64,000 nt of DNA from CAVQJU01 sp963712905 (GCA_963712905.1 CAVQJU010000004.1:186001-250000); one strand, 5' to 3'. Positions 25,326 to 33,974 are shown, counted from the stretch's first letter. The notes: generated by a model from the letters alone, not told the origin. A program made the numbers and translations.

Positions 25326-26902
25326 GATGTCCGCGCCTTCCACCGGCGTTCGAGGCGCCGCGCCAGAGCGGCCAGCGGCAGGGACATCGTGAGGTAGAGC
25401 GCCGCGCACAGCGCGCCGGGAATCACCCAGCTGCCGAGATTGGTCGCGAAGATCTGCGTCTGCTTCGTGAGCTCCATCACGGTGAGCACCGACACGAGCG
25501 CCGAGTCCTTCAGCAGCGCGATGAAGTCGTTGGTCATCGGCGCCAGCGCGAGGCGCAGCGCCTGCGGGCCCCGGATGAGCGTCAGGATCTGACGTTCGCC
25601 CAATCCGAGCGTGCGTGCGGCTTCCAATTGCCCCGGGGATACGGCCTCGAGGGCCCCGCGATAGATTTCGCTTTCGTATGCGGCGTAGTTCAGCGCCAGT
25701 CCCAGAAGCGCCGCGACGAACGCGGGGAGACGGATGGCGTCCGCCAGGCCGTAGTAGAGGACGAAGAGCTGCAGGAGGATCGGCGTGCCGCGAATGAGCT
25801 CGACGTACGCGATCAGGCCGAGGCGCAGCGTGCGGCCGCCGTACACCCGGCCGGTCGCGATGAGAATTCCGAGAGCCACGGCCAGTGCCATCGACAGGCA
25901 GGAGAGCACGAGCGTGACCACCGATGCCCGGACGAGCGCCGGCAGGTAGCGGCGTGTCGCCGCCCACCGCGAAACGGTGGCCGCGCTGTCCAGTGCGTCC
26001 GGGTTCCCGCCGCCCGGCCCGTCGTCGCCAAGGATGACGACCGGCGGAACCGATTCACCGGCCAGCAGCCGCGCGTACAGCGCGGGCTGGTCTTCGTTCC
26101 AGACTCGCCACTTCCGGAAGATGCGTTCGAGGGATCCGTCCCGCATCGCAGCGCGCAGGATGTCGTTGCACGCGTCGCGCAGGCCAGTCTGGTCCGGCGC
26201 GAGCGCACCGACGTAGTGGCCGATGGCGACGGCGCCCGGCTGAACCGCGAAACCGGGCAGCGACCGCAGCCGCCGTTCGGCGAGCACGTGATCCAGCAGG
26301 ACCGCATCGACTCGCCCGAGCACCAGATCGCTGTAGGGGTGCACGTCGTCGTCGTACGAGACCGCCTGGATGCCTTGGTCCCTCTCGGCGCGGAGCAGGA
26401 TCTCGTACGCGATGGTTCCGCTCAGCGTGCCGACCTTGCGTCCGCGCAGATCGGCGAGCGTGCGGTAGCGCGGCACGTCCGCTGTCCGCACGCTCAGGAC
26501 TTCGCGGAATTGATAGTAGGGAATCGTCAGCGACAGCGCCGTTCGGCGCGTCACCGTGTCCTCCACGCCGCTCAGGCCGATGTCCGCGTCGCCCCTGGCG
26601 ATGGACTGATCGATCGACGCGAACATGATCTGGACGAACTGCGGCGTGCGCCCGAGGCCGCGCGCGAGCAGGCCGGCGACCTCGACATCGAAGCCCACCT
26701 GCTGGTCCGGGTGCGACGGATCGGCCTCGACAAACGGCGCCCCGCCCTCGGAATCGCCCGCCCAGCGAAATAGCGGCTGGCCAGCAGCCGCCGCCGCCGC
26801 CAGGCAGGCAACCAGAACCAGGCCGGAAAGCCGAAGGGGGCGACGATACTGACGAGGTCGAGTGATCAAAATTGAGATCGGCCGGGTTGAAATCCGGCAC
26901 AT
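25322..26902 (-). CDS. Fused solute-binding protein and permease of an amino-acid ABC transporter
   Basis: About 526 residues from the ATG at 26902. The start is uncertain; an in-frame TTG at 26869 sits closer to the signal peptide LSGLVLVACLAAAAAAGQ. The N-terminal ~270 residues form a periplasmic binding protein family 3 domain (GFDVEVAGLLARGLG, ADIGLSGVEDTVTRR, VGTLSGTIAYEIL). A permease domain of the HisM/GlnP type follows, with about five helices and the ATPase-coupling EAA loop (EAARTLGLGERQILTLIRGPQALR). Fusion of sensor and channel in one chain is known in Gram-positive glutamine transporters and less usual here. The downstream ATPase completes the importer. Confidence 0.87.
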   Translation of the reverse strand: MCRISTRPISILITRPRQYRRPLRLSGLVLVACLAAAAAAGQPLFRWAGDSEGGAPFVEADPSHPDQQVGFDVEVAGLLARGLGRTPQFVQIMFASIDQSIARGDADIGLSGVEDTVTRRTALSLTIPYYQFREVLSVRTADVPRYRTLADLRGRKVGTLSGTIAYEILLRAERDQGIQAVSYDDDVHPYSDLVLGRVDAVLLDHVLAERRLRSLPGFAVQPGAVAIGHYVGALAPDQTGLRDACNDILRAAMRDGSLERIFRKWRVWNEDQPALYARLLAGESVPPVVILGDDGPGGGNPDALDSAATVSRWAATRRYLPALVRASVVTLVLSCLSMALAVALGILIATGRVYGGRTLRLGLIAYVELIRGTPILLQLFVLYYGLADAIRLPAFVAALLGLALNYAAYESEIYRGALEAVSPGQLEAARTLGLGERQILTLIRGPQALRLALAPMTNDFIALLKDSALVSVLTVMELTKQTQIFATNLGSWVIPGALCAALYLTMSLPLAALARRLERRWKARTS

Positions 26903-26978
26903 TCCCCTGTGCGATTGTGTGAAAATACGGTCATATTCGCGCGGCATTACAATTGCGAGTCAGCCAGCCGTGACTTCC

Positions 26979-27395
26979 ATGAGCCCGAGTGCACCGGCGC
27001 CCGCCGCCCGCCTGCTGATCGTCGACGACGACGATGCGACCAGGGAAACATTTACCCGGATTCTCAAGCTCGAAGGCTACGAGGTGCGCAGCGCAACCAA
27101 CGCCGAATCGGGGCTTCGCGAAATCGAATCCGGCTACCCGGACGCGGTGATCCTCGACTTGCGGATGCCCTTCATCAACGGGCTGGGCCTGCTGTATCGC
27201 CTGCGGGCGATTCAGCCGAGCCGTGAGACGCCGGTCGTGGTCGTCACCGGCGATCAGTGCCTGGACGATTCGGTGCTCGCCGAGCTTCGCGATCTGGGCG
27301 CCGACGTGCGCTTCAAGCCGCTCTGGATCGAAGACCTCGTGGACGTCGCCAAATCCCTCCTGCAGGCCCGTCCGCCCCGCCCCCGCGTGGCCTGA
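26979..27395 (+). CDS. Stand-alone response regulator receiver domain
   Basis: 138 residues from the ATG at 26979 (MSPSAPAPAARLLIVDDDD); an in-frame GTG at 26970 is possible. A single receiver domain with the acidic pocket (IVDDDDA), the phospho-acceptor Asp in ILDLRMPF, the switch Thr in VVVTGDQ and the conserved Lys in FKPLW. No output domain is attached, so it acts through protein contacts, as CheY or Spo0F do. No histidine kinase is nearby. Divergent from the ABC transporter genes. Confidence 0.88.
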   Translation: MSPSAPAPAARLLIVDDDDATRETFTRILKLEGYEVRSATNAESGLREIESGYPDAVILDLRMPFINGLGLLYRLRAIQPSRETPVVVVTGDQCLDDSVLAELRDLGADVRFKPLWIEDLVDVAKSLLQARPPRPRVA

Positions 27396-27440
27396 GCCCG
27401 CGTCCCGCCAGCGGAGTAGAATATCCCCGAGGTTTCGCTG

Positions 27441-28010
27441 ATGGGTATCAAACGTAGTGTGTCGATTACGGGTGTGCTGCTGGCGGCCGTCGTGGCTGCC
27501 GTGTGGAGCGTCAGGGCGTCCGGTCAATCCGCGTCCCCGGCTGCTTCCGTGCACCAGCACGCGACGCCGCCGGCCCAGTCCAAATCGCAGGCGGTAACGG
27601 CGGCACCACCCAAGGTGCTCGGGCCGCACAAACAAGCCAACCTGCCGCCGCTTCCGTTTGGCCCGCGCGATCCGCTGCCGCGCCCGCCGCAGGTCGTCGC
27701 CCAGGTGTTCCGGTTCGCGGCCGAGCACCCGGAAATCCTGGCCTACGTGCCGTGTTTCTGCGGCTGCGACCACATGGGCCACAAAGGCAACGACGATTGC
27801 TTCGTGAAGACGCGTGCCCCCAACGGCGACGTCATTGCGTGGGAGCCGCACGGCACTGAGTGCCAGGTGTGCATCGACGTCGGCCAGCAGGCGATGCAGA
27901 TGTACTCGTCGGGCGCGTCGGTCCGCGATATCCGGGCGGCGGTCGAGAAGAAGTTCGCCGGCCAGTATCAGAACCACACGCCCACACCGCAGCCCCCGCC
28001 GGCGAAGTAG
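27441..28010 (+). CDS. PCYCGC-motif secreted protein
   Basis: 189 residues. The signal segment (ITGVLLAAVVAAVWSVRASGQ) is followed by a Pro/Ala-rich linker and a domain with YVPCFCGCDHMGHKGNDDCFV and TECQVCIDV. The PCxCGC cysteine cluster defines the PCYCGC family and could bind a metal or form disulfides. A Pro-rich tail ends the protein. Function is unknown. The downstream radical SAM gene is convergent, so no operon link is indicated. Confidence 0.8.
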   Translation: MGIKRSVSITGVLLAAVVAAVWSVRASGQSASPAASVHQHATPPAQSKSQAVTAAPPKVLGPHKQANLPPLPFGPRDPLPRPPQVVAQVFRFAAEHPEILAYVPCFCGCDHMGHKGNDDCFVKTRAPNGDVIAWEPHGTECQVCIDVGQQAMQMYSSGASVRDIRAAVEKKFAGQYQNHTPTPQPPPAK

Positions 28011-28031
28011 TGCCCGGGCTGACGCCGGCGG

Positions 28032-29852
28032 CTATGCTGCCGGCGTCGGGACCAGCGAGATGTAGGAACGCTGGCGTGGTGCCGGCGCCTTGTCGGCGAC
28101 CGGTGGATCCGGCATATCCCCTGTGTCGGGACGCAGGAACTGGTGCTGGTGTGGCTTGATCGTCGCCAGCAGTTCCTTCCGCGACTTGATGTTCAGCGGC
28201 CGTCCGATGTGGATCTTGCCCATCTTCGCCATCAGCTTCTCGGGCAGCGCGTTGGCGAACATGAACATCGGCCACGTGAAGCCGGGGCCGTTGAGCTTGC
28301 GCAGTTTCCACGCCCAGAGCCCGATCGCGCCGAGCCGCCACACGGTCGGCGCCCACCAGCTGGCCTGACCCGGGCGCAGGTTCATCTTCCAGCACTTCAT
28401 CATCAGCTGCCACTGCAGCGGCGTCAGCTCGCGTGTCTCGGAGACGCCCTTCTTCGACTCCATCCGCGTGTCGTGGAGCGGCGTGAAGATGGACGGGATG
28501 AAGAAGGCGAACAGGCCGCGGCGCTCGACTTCGTAAATCAGATCGATCGTGTCCTTGACGTCCTCGTCGGTCTCGCCGGGATTGCCGATGATCAGCGTCA
28601 TCGCCGGGAACCAGTTGTTCTTGTTCATCACCTCGAGGCCGCGGACGAGCACGCTCGGCCAATCCTCGATCGAGAACGGCACGCCCTTGCTGGGCATGAT
28701 CTGCTTGGCGATCCGCACCGAGCCCGTTTCGAGGCCGACGAGCGGCACGAGCGCCTTGAACTTCGGATGCGTGCTCAGATACGGGAGGTGAATCGGGCTC
28801 TTGTCGATGCAGACCTCCGTGATCTGCTCGATCATGATCGGGTCGACGAGGGCGGGCGCGATCGTCGAGTGACTCAGGACGTGCTGTTCGACGCCGGGTG
28901 TTTCGCAGACCGACCGGTAGAGGTCGACGAGCGCTTCACGGTTCGGGAAGTAGAACGGCGTGTTCGTGTGGACCTGGCCCCAGATGAACATGTCTTCGGT
29001 GGCCAGCGAGATCTGCTTGTTGCCGTCGCGGACGTTCGCGCGGACGGCCGCCATCATCTTGTCTTTCGGCATATCGATCTGCGGGTTGAGATCGGGCACG
29101 CAGAACTGGCAGCGCCGGCCGCACCCCGTCGTCATCTCGACCACGCCGAACGTCGTGCGCTTGTCGGGGAACAGGATCTCGTTCCGATCCTTCGGATGCA
29201 CGACGTCGACCTGCTTCGGTAGATCTTCCCCCGCGATCGCCTTGTCGAACAGCTTCAGCACGTCGGCCGACTCGCTCCGGCCTTCGACGACGCAGTCGAC
29301 GCTCAGCGTGTCCCAGGAATTGGTCTGCGTGATCTGCCAGCCTCCCGAACCGCCGACGATGACCTTGAAGTGCTCGCGGTTGGGGTTCGCCTTGATGGCC
29401 GAGAACAGCTCCATCGAATAGTGCGAGTTGATCGGCTGCTTCGACGACCCGAAGATCGACGTGTAGACGCCGGCGGCGAACGTCACGCCCAGCGGGTTGT
29501 GCGTCGAGACGGCGACGACGCGCGTGTCGGGCCCGATGAACTTGTCGAGGTCGGCGGGGTAGCAGCAGGCGATGTCGCTGGCCGGGTAGTGGCGCAGGAG
29601 CGAGGCCTCGAGCACGCGGACGCCGGCCGGCATGTACTTGGCTGATCCGTCCTCGTTGTATTCGACATTACGCCAGGTGGGGTATTTCCTGTTGAGGATG
29701 CCTTCGAGCCACATCGGCAGCGAGGCCATGCTCATCTGAATGAAGTACCCGGCGTGGTCGATGATCTCCGTCAGGGGCGCCGTGAGGACGATTCGAGCGC
29801 CTCGTACAGCAGTGCCGTGGTCCGGCGTTTTCTCGGAAGTCGCGGTGTGCAT
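28032..29852 (-). CDS. B12-binding-type radical SAM protein
   Basis: 606 residues from the ATG at 29852; an in-frame GTG at 29945 would add 31 residues of doubtful quality. The N-terminal ~200 residues look like a cobalamin-binding Rossmann domain (RIVLTAPLTEI...VVAVSTHNPLG...VIVGGSGGW). The radical SAM core carries CxxxCxxC in TTGCGRRCQFC (Cys244, 248, 251), the expected iron-sulfur ligands. VGLETGSVRI and IIGNPGETDEDV fit SAM and substrate strands of the Elp3/MiaB-like SPASM-free group. A ~100-residue C-terminal extension is Pro/Trp-rich. The substrate is unknown; many relatives methylate or rearrange lipids and natural products. Confidence 0.85.
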   Translation of the reverse strand: MHTATSEKTPDHGTAVRGARIVLTAPLTEIIDHAGYFIQMSMASLPMWLEGILNRKYPTWRNVEYNEDGSAKYMPAGVRVLEASLLRHYPASDIACCYPADLDKFIGPDTRVVAVSTHNPLGVTFAAGVYTSIFGSSKQPINSHYSMELFSAIKANPNREHFKVIVGGSGGWQITQTNSWDTLSVDCVVEGRSESADVLKLFDKAIAGEDLPKQVDVVHPKDRNEILFPDKRTTFGVVEMTTGCGRRCQFCVPDLNPQIDMPKDKMMAAVRANVRDGNKQISLATEDMFIWGQVHTNTPFYFPNREALVDLYRSVCETPGVEQHVLSHSTIAPALVDPIMIEQITEVCIDKSPIHLPYLSTHPKFKALVPLVGLETGSVRIAKQIMPSKGVPFSIEDWPSVLVRGLEVMNKNNWFPAMTLIIGNPGETDEDVKDTIDLIYEVERRGLFAFFIPSIFTPLHDTRMESKKGVSETRELTPLQWQLMMKCWKMNLRPGQASWWAPTVWRLGAIGLWAWKLRKLNGPGFTWPMFMFANALPEKLMAKMGKIHIGRPLNIKSRKELLATIKPHQHQFLRPDTGDMPDPPVADKAPAPRQRSYISLVPTPAA

Positions 29853-29940
29853 AAGAGTAATGGGCGATTCGGTGCTGGTTGTGGTGCAACTACCGTAATA
29901 CCAGCCACCGTCCGAGGTCAATGCGGGAGGGACTGAATCG

Positions 29941-30025
29941 TTCACAGTTCACGGTTCAAATTCAAGGTTCTGGATGCCAGAACCCCAAACCGTGAACCGT
30001 GAACCGTGAACCGTAAACTTCGAAC
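29941..30025. repeat. Inverted heptamer repeat (GTGAACC type)
   Basis: The right half has at least three tandem GTGAACC-like units (29991-30014). The left half carries the complement (TTCACAGTTCACGGTTCA, 29941-29958), so the whole can fold back on itself. It fills the gap between the radical SAM gene start and the lectin-like gene stop. A different heptamer array occurs at 55285. Confidence 0.65.
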
Positions 30026-30037
30026 CGCTGAGCTCGC

Positions 30038-30754
30038 CTAGTTCACCGCGAAGCAGTAGAGCAGTCCGGCGCCGCCCGTGCTGACCAGGTTCTCCTGGCT
30101 GCAGCCACGGCTGGCGTGCGTCGAGTTCCAGGACCCGTTGCCGCCGCCCTGTTTGTCGTGGTGGCCGAGCTGGGCCGAGCCCATGTTGTTGCTCGTCCAG
30201 TTGTTGCACGTGTGATCCATCGCGTCCGTGTAAGCTCGGCCGTCAGGCTGGGAACCGGTCAGGATGTCGTGCTGATTCGGCATGTCGCCGACGCCGTTGA
30301 CCTGCGTCTGCTTCTCGGTGAGCGAGATCGCCTTGCCGAGGGCCACGCCCATGCGCGCCTGCTCGATCGTGTCGCCGTGCAGTTCGGCCACGCTCTGGCC
30401 GACGCGCCCACCGCGCGAGTTGTACCAGGGACCCGTGCCGATGCGGTCGCGCGCGTTGACCGCGCCTGCGCCCTGCGTGCTCATGTACGCGTGCCAGACG
30501 ACCGGCGTGCCGCGTCCCGCCGCGGTGGCCAACTGCTGGCAGTACGCGTCGGCGCCGGCGATGCCGCCGTAGTTCGCGCCGTCGCCCTTGGGGACGCTGG
30601 TGATGAAGAACGACATCGGCTGCGGGGGTGGGGGCGCCGCAGGAAGCCCTCGCTGCCCGCCGGCCGGCGCCTGTGCGAGCACGAGGTAGGAGCCCGCGAC
30701 CAGCGCGATCGCAAGGGCCGCGAGATGGGTTTTCAGTCTTGACAGGTGTTTCAT
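30038..30754 (-). CDS. Secreted lectin-like (DUF1554-type) protein
   Basis: 238 residues from the ATG at 30754, chosen over 30760 because the GAGAG ribosome site is better spaced. A signal peptide (LAALAIALVAGSYLVLAQ) and Pro-rich stretch precede a domain with ITSVPKGDGANYGGIAGADAYCQQLA, HAYMSTQG...NARDRIGTGPWYNSRG and C-terminal cysteines (DHTCNNWTS, SRGCSQENL, LLYCFAV). This layout resembles the DUF1554/collagenase-NC10-like lectin fold with disulfides. Exported; ligand unknown. A promoter region for the divergent TonB receptor lies upstream. Confidence 0.65.
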   Translation of the reverse strand: MKHLSRLKTHLAALAIALVAGSYLVLAQAPAGGQRGLPAAPPPPQPMSFFITSVPKGDGANYGGIAGADAYCQQLATAAGRGTPVVWHAYMSTQGAGAVNARDRIGTGPWYNSRGGRVGQSVAELHGDTIEQARMGVALGKAISLTEKQTQVNGVGDMPNQHDILTGSQPDGRAYTDAMDHTCNNWTSNNMGSAQLGHHDKQGGGNGSWNSTHASRGCSQENLVSTGGAGLLYCFAVN

Positions 30755-30917
30755 AGGCATTCTCTCGTCGTTGTCGAGGCGACCAGGATGGCCGCTCGCA
30801 TGCGGGCGGATCTTACCCGACGCAGGCGCCTCCGTCCAATTGGCGGGCGTGACCTGAGCACTTTCACAGGGAATTTCCACTGGGGCGGTGGGTCGGCGCG
30901 AGGCGCGGCCAGGGTGC

Positions 30918-30947
30918 TTGACCCGACCAATTCGGTCGGATTATGCT
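30918..30947 (+). promoter_or_regulatory. Sigma-70-type promoter of the TonB-receptor gene, with palindromic operator in the spacer
   Basis: TTGACC (30918-30923) and TATGCT (30942-30947) are spaced by 18 bp. Inside the spacer, CCGACC-aattc-GGTCGG (30923-30939) is a perfect 6-bp-arm palindrome, the classic place for a repressor site. Transcription would start near 30954, about 60 bases before the ATG. Confidence 0.55.
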
Positions 30948-30957
30948 GTGACTCTGA

Positions 30958-30987
30958 AAGTGAGACTCAGTATCACATAAGTGAGAC
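30958..30987 (+). promoter_or_regulatory. Operator-like palindrome and direct repeats near the predicted transcript start
   Basis: GTGAGACTCAGTATCAC (30960-30976) is a 17-bp palindrome with one mismatched pair. In addition AAGTGAGAC occurs at 30958-30966 and 30979-30987, exactly 21 bp apart, that is two helical turns. This fits a dimeric or paired-dimer regulator. It is not a recognisable Fur box, so the regulator is unknown. Confidence 0.45.
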
Positions 30988-31015
30988 GTAAGCGATCCCC
31001 GTCACAGGAGCTCGA

Positions 31016-33346
31016 ATGCGCGCCCGTCACGTCGCCGTCCTCGTCGCCCTCATGTTCGTTCCTGCTGTGCCGCTTGCCGCTCAATCAGCCTCGCAACTCG
31101 TGCTCAGCGGTCACGTGGTCGACATGACCCACGCGCCGATCATGGGCGCGAGCGTCACGATCGCGGGCGAAGACCGCGCGGCCGCTCCGGTCGTTGTCGT
31201 CACCGATCAGGGCGGCACGTTCACCGCGGCGCTCGCTCCGGGGCGCTACAACGTGCGCGTGATGGTCGAAGGCTTTCGTGAGAGCGTGCAGGACATCACG
31301 CTCCGGGACGCATCGGCGCAAACGAAGGAGTTCGTGCTCGACGTCGAAGGCTTCAAGGACTCGGTGACCGTGAACGCGCCGGCGGGCTACACCGTGCCGG
31401 CGGTCTCCTCGGCCACGAAAACGCCGACGCCGCTGCGTGACCTGCCGCAGGCGGTGACCGTCGTGACGAAGGAGCTCATCAAAGACCAGATGATGATGAG
31501 CGTGGGCGACGTCATGCGGTACGTGCCGGGCATCGGCGTCCACCAGGGCGAGAACAATCGCGACCAGGTCATCATCCGCGGCAACAGCTCCTCGGCCGAC
31601 TTCTTCGTCGACGGTGTGCGTGACGACGTGCAGTACTACCGCGACCTGTACAACGTGGATCGCGTCGAAGCGTTGAAGGGCCCCAACGCGATGATCTTCG
31701 GCCGCGGCGGCGGCGGGGGAGTCGTGAACCGTGTCTTCAAGGAAGCGCTGTTCATGCCGCATTACGAAGTCAACGTCCAGGGCGGCGAATACGGCAACAA
31801 GCGCCTGACGGCGGACCTCGACCAGCCCGTGAACGACAAGGTGGCCCTTCGCCTGAACGGCATGGTCGAACACTCGGACAGCTTCCGGAATGGCGTCGAC
31901 CTCGATCGGTACGGCGTCACGCCGACGGTCACCTTCGCGGCCAGCGATCGGACGAAGGTCGCCGCTTCCTACGAGTACCTGAACGACACCCGTGTGGCCG
32001 ATCGCGGCATCCCGTCGTTTCAGGGCCGGCCCGTCGACGTGGATCGCTCGACGTTCTACGGCAACCCGGCCGACAGCGACGTCCGGGCCAATGTCAACGT
32101 CGCCTCCGCCACCGTCGAGCATCGGGCGGCGAGCCTCACGTTTCGCAACCGCACGATGGTCGGCAACTACGATCGCGGTTATCAGAACTACGTGCCGGGC
32201 GCGGTGACTCCCAATCAGCAGCAGGTGGCGTTGACGGCGTACAACAACGCGACCGACAGGACGAACCTGTTCAACCAGACCGATGTGACGTCCATCGCGT
32301 CCACCGGCTCGGTCCGGCACACGCTGCTCGCCGGCGTTGAAGTCGGCCGCCAGCTGACGGATAACTTCCGCAACACCGGGTTCTTCAACAACACCGCCAC
32401 GACGATCCTGGTCCCGTACGGTGCGCCGACCATCACCACTCCGGTCACGTACCGCCAGAGCGCCACGGACGCCGACAACCACGTGCGCACCAACGTGGCG
32501 GCGACGTATGTCCAGGATCAGGTCGAGGTCTCGCCGCACGTGCAGTTGCTCGGCGGCGTGCGCTACGACCGCTTCGATCTCGAGTACCACAACAACAGGA
32601 ACGGGGACACGCTGGGCCGTGTCGACAACCTCGTTTCGCCCCGGGCCGGCATCGTCTTCAAGCCCGTCGTGCCGGTGTCCGTATACGGGAACTACAGCGT
32701 CTCGTATCTCCCGAGCTCGGGCGACCAGTTTTCATCGTTGACGGTCATCACCGAGCAGGTTGAGCCGGAGCAGTTCACGAACTACGAGGTGGGCGCGAAA
32801 TGGGACGTCCGGCCCGCGCTGTCGTTGACCACCGCGGTGTACCGGCTGGATCGAACCAATACCAGAGCGACCGATCCCAACGATCCCACGCGCATTGTCC
32901 AGACGGGAAGCCAGCGCACCAACGGCTACGAGCTCGGGATCAACGGCGCGCTCACGCCAGCCTGGAAGATCGCCGGAGGCTACGCGTATCAGAACGCGTT
33001 CGTGACCAGCGCCACCGTGGCCGCACGGGCAGGTGCTGTCGTGGCGCAGGTCCCGCGCAACACCTTCTCGCTCTGGAACAACTACCAGGTCCACCCCAGG
33101 GTCGGCCTGGGACTGGGCGTGTTGTACCGGAGCGACATGTTCGCCACCATTGACAACACCGTGGTACTGCCCGCCTACACCCGTGCGGATCTCGCGGCGT
33201 TCGTCCGGCTGTCACGCGAAGTCCGGTTGCAGCTGAACGTCGAGAATCTCTTCGACGCGAACTACTACACGAACGCCGACAGCAACACCAACATCTCGTT
33301 CGGATTCCCCCGGGCGGTGCGCCTGGGCGTGACGACGGCGTTCTAG
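31016..33346 (+). CDS. TonB-dependent siderophore-type receptor
   Basis: 776 residues with a strong ribosome site (AGGAG). A signal peptide (LVALMFVPAVPLAAQ) is followed by a carboxypeptidase-like regulatory domain (SGHVVDMTHAPIMGASVTI), then the plug (DLPQAVTVVTKELIKDQ...IRGNSSSADFFVDGVRDD...GPNAMIFGRG) and a 22-strand barrel. It ends FGFPRAVRLGVTTAF with the terminal Phe of outer-membrane barrels. The plug best resembles catecholate siderophore receptors of the Fiu/FhuE-like group. Uptake would be driven by TonB-ExbBD, not present here. Expression appears regulated (palindromes upstream), probably by iron or substrate. Confidence 0.9.
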   Translation: MRARHVAVLVALMFVPAVPLAAQSASQLVLSGHVVDMTHAPIMGASVTIAGEDRAAAPVVVVTDQGGTFTAALAPGRYNVRVMVEGFRESVQDITLRDASAQTKEFVLDVEGFKDSVTVNAPAGYTVPAVSSATKTPTPLRDLPQAVTVVTKELIKDQMMMSVGDVMRYVPGIGVHQGENNRDQVIIRGNSSSADFFVDGVRDDVQYYRDLYNVDRVEALKGPNAMIFGRGGGGGVVNRVFKEALFMPHYEVNVQGGEYGNKRLTADLDQPVNDKVALRLNGMVEHSDSFRNGVDLDRYGVTPTVTFAASDRTKVAASYEYLNDTRVADRGIPSFQGRPVDVDRSTFYGNPADSDVRANVNVASATVEHRAASLTFRNRTMVGNYDRGYQNYVPGAVTPNQQQVALTAYNNATDRTNLFNQTDVTSIASTGSVRHTLLAGVEVGRQLTDNFRNTGFFNNTATTILVPYGAPTITTPVTYRQSATDADNHVRTNVAATYVQDQVEVSPHVQLLGGVRYDRFDLEYHNNRNGDTLGRVDNLVSPRAGIVFKPVVPVSVYGNYSVSYLPSSGDQFSSLTVITEQVEPEQFTNYEVGAKWDVRPALSLTTAVYRLDRTNTRATDPNDPTRIVQTGSQRTNGYELGINGALTPAWKIAGGYAYQNAFVTSATVAARAGAVVAQVPRNTFSLWNNYQVHPRVGLGLGVLYRSDMFATIDNTVVLPAYTRADLAAFVRLSREVRLQLNVENLFDANYYTNADSNTNISFGFPRAVRLGVTTAF

Positions 33347-33349
33347 AGC

Positions 33350-33447
33350 CCTTCGACTCGCTTGCTCGCTCAGGGCATTCGACTCGGCTGGGGGATAGCT
33401 CGGCCTGCCATGAGCGAGGCCTCGATGTGCTCGGGCCGAGTCGAATG
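33350..33447. repeat. CCTTCGACTCGG palindromic repeat, copy A, left of the GIY-YIG gene
   Basis: The core (33376-33447, 72 bp) has perfect 12-bp terminal inverted arms, CATTCGACTCGG and CCGAGTCGAATG. An extra half-unit (CCCTTCGACTCGC...CAGGG) precedes it. The inner segment CGGCCTGCCATGAGCGAGGC is identical in copy B at 33818-33890, which is in the same orientation. Confidence 0.85.
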
Positions 33448-33465
33448 CATGGATTCCGCAGCCTC

Positions 33466-33747
33466 CTACACCCGGCGCCGTCTGCTGAGCGTCTTCAGGC
33501 GTGACAGATTCCCAGCAACCAGGGCTTCCTTCTTTCCGGCCGTCCATCGCTTGAGCTGACGCTCGCGCGCCACTGCCTTCTCCGTTGAATCGAACGCTTC
33601 CGAGTGCACGACTCTAACCGGCCGCCTCAGCGCCGTGTAGTGAGAACCGCAGCCCTGGTTATGCGCGTGTTCCCGAGCAGTAAGGTTGTCGGTGTGTCCG
33701 ACGTAGAGAGTGCCGTCAGAGCAGCGGAGCATGTAGACCCAGGGCAT
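33466..33747 (-). CDS. GIY-YIG nuclease superfamily protein, single domain
   Basis: 93 residues forming just the GIY-YIG fold. The motif strands are WVYMLRC (GIY variant) and LYVGHT (YIG variant). LTAREHAHN holds the conserved Arg region and ARERQLKRW the catalytic Glu. A basic tail (RLKTLSRRRRV) could bind DNA. Relatives include the YhbQ/UPF0213 group, whose cellular role is unclear; some act as nucleases. The gene sits alone between two direct copies of a 72-bp palindromic repeat and next to a tRNA, the layout of a small mobile element. Mobility is inference. Confidence 0.85.
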   Translation of the reverse strand: MPWVYMLRCSDGTLYVGHTDNLTAREHAHNQGCGSHYTALRRPVRVVHSEAFDSTEKAVARERQLKRWTAGKKEALVAGNLSRLKTLSRRRRV

Positions 33748-33817
33748 CGGACGACGATGCCATCGTCCCCGAGCCTGAACAACAGGGATTGCGGCTGAGA
33801 GCCGGTTGATTTGGGAG

Positions 33818-33890
33818 CCCTTCGACTCGGGTGAGGGATCACTCGGCCTGCCATGAGCGAGGCCTCGATGTGCTCGGGCCGAGTCGAATG
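33818..33890. repeat. CCTTCGACTCGG palindromic repeat, copy B, right of the GIY-YIG gene
   Basis: Same orientation as copy A, with CCTTCGACTCGG at the left and CCGAGTCGAATG at the right end. The last bases overlap the encoded CCA end of tRNA-Leu (33889-33891), so the element stops exactly at the tRNA 3' end. Confidence 0.85.
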
Positions 33891-33974
33891 GTGCGGAAGC
33901 GGGGATTTGAACCCCGACCCGATTGCTCGGACTAGCTCCTGAGGCTAGCGCGTCTGCCGTTCCGCCACTTCCGC
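33889..33974 (-). tRNA. tRNA-Leu (anticodon CAG), CCA encoded
   Basis: On the minus strand the sequence begins GCGGAAG and ends CTTCCGC-A-CCA, a perfect 7-bp acceptor stem. The anticodon loop CTCAGGA gives CAG (leucine, CUG codons). A long variable arm, typical of class II tRNAs, and a CGGGG-TTCAAAT-CCCCG T-arm are present. The CCA tail overlaps the repeat element. Length is 83 bases plus CCA. Confidence 0.95.

Noticed and set aside
33466..33747. GIY-YIG gene as a group I intron homing endonuclease
   Set aside because: No intron structure or split host gene is seen. The flanks are palindromic repeats and a whole tRNA gene.
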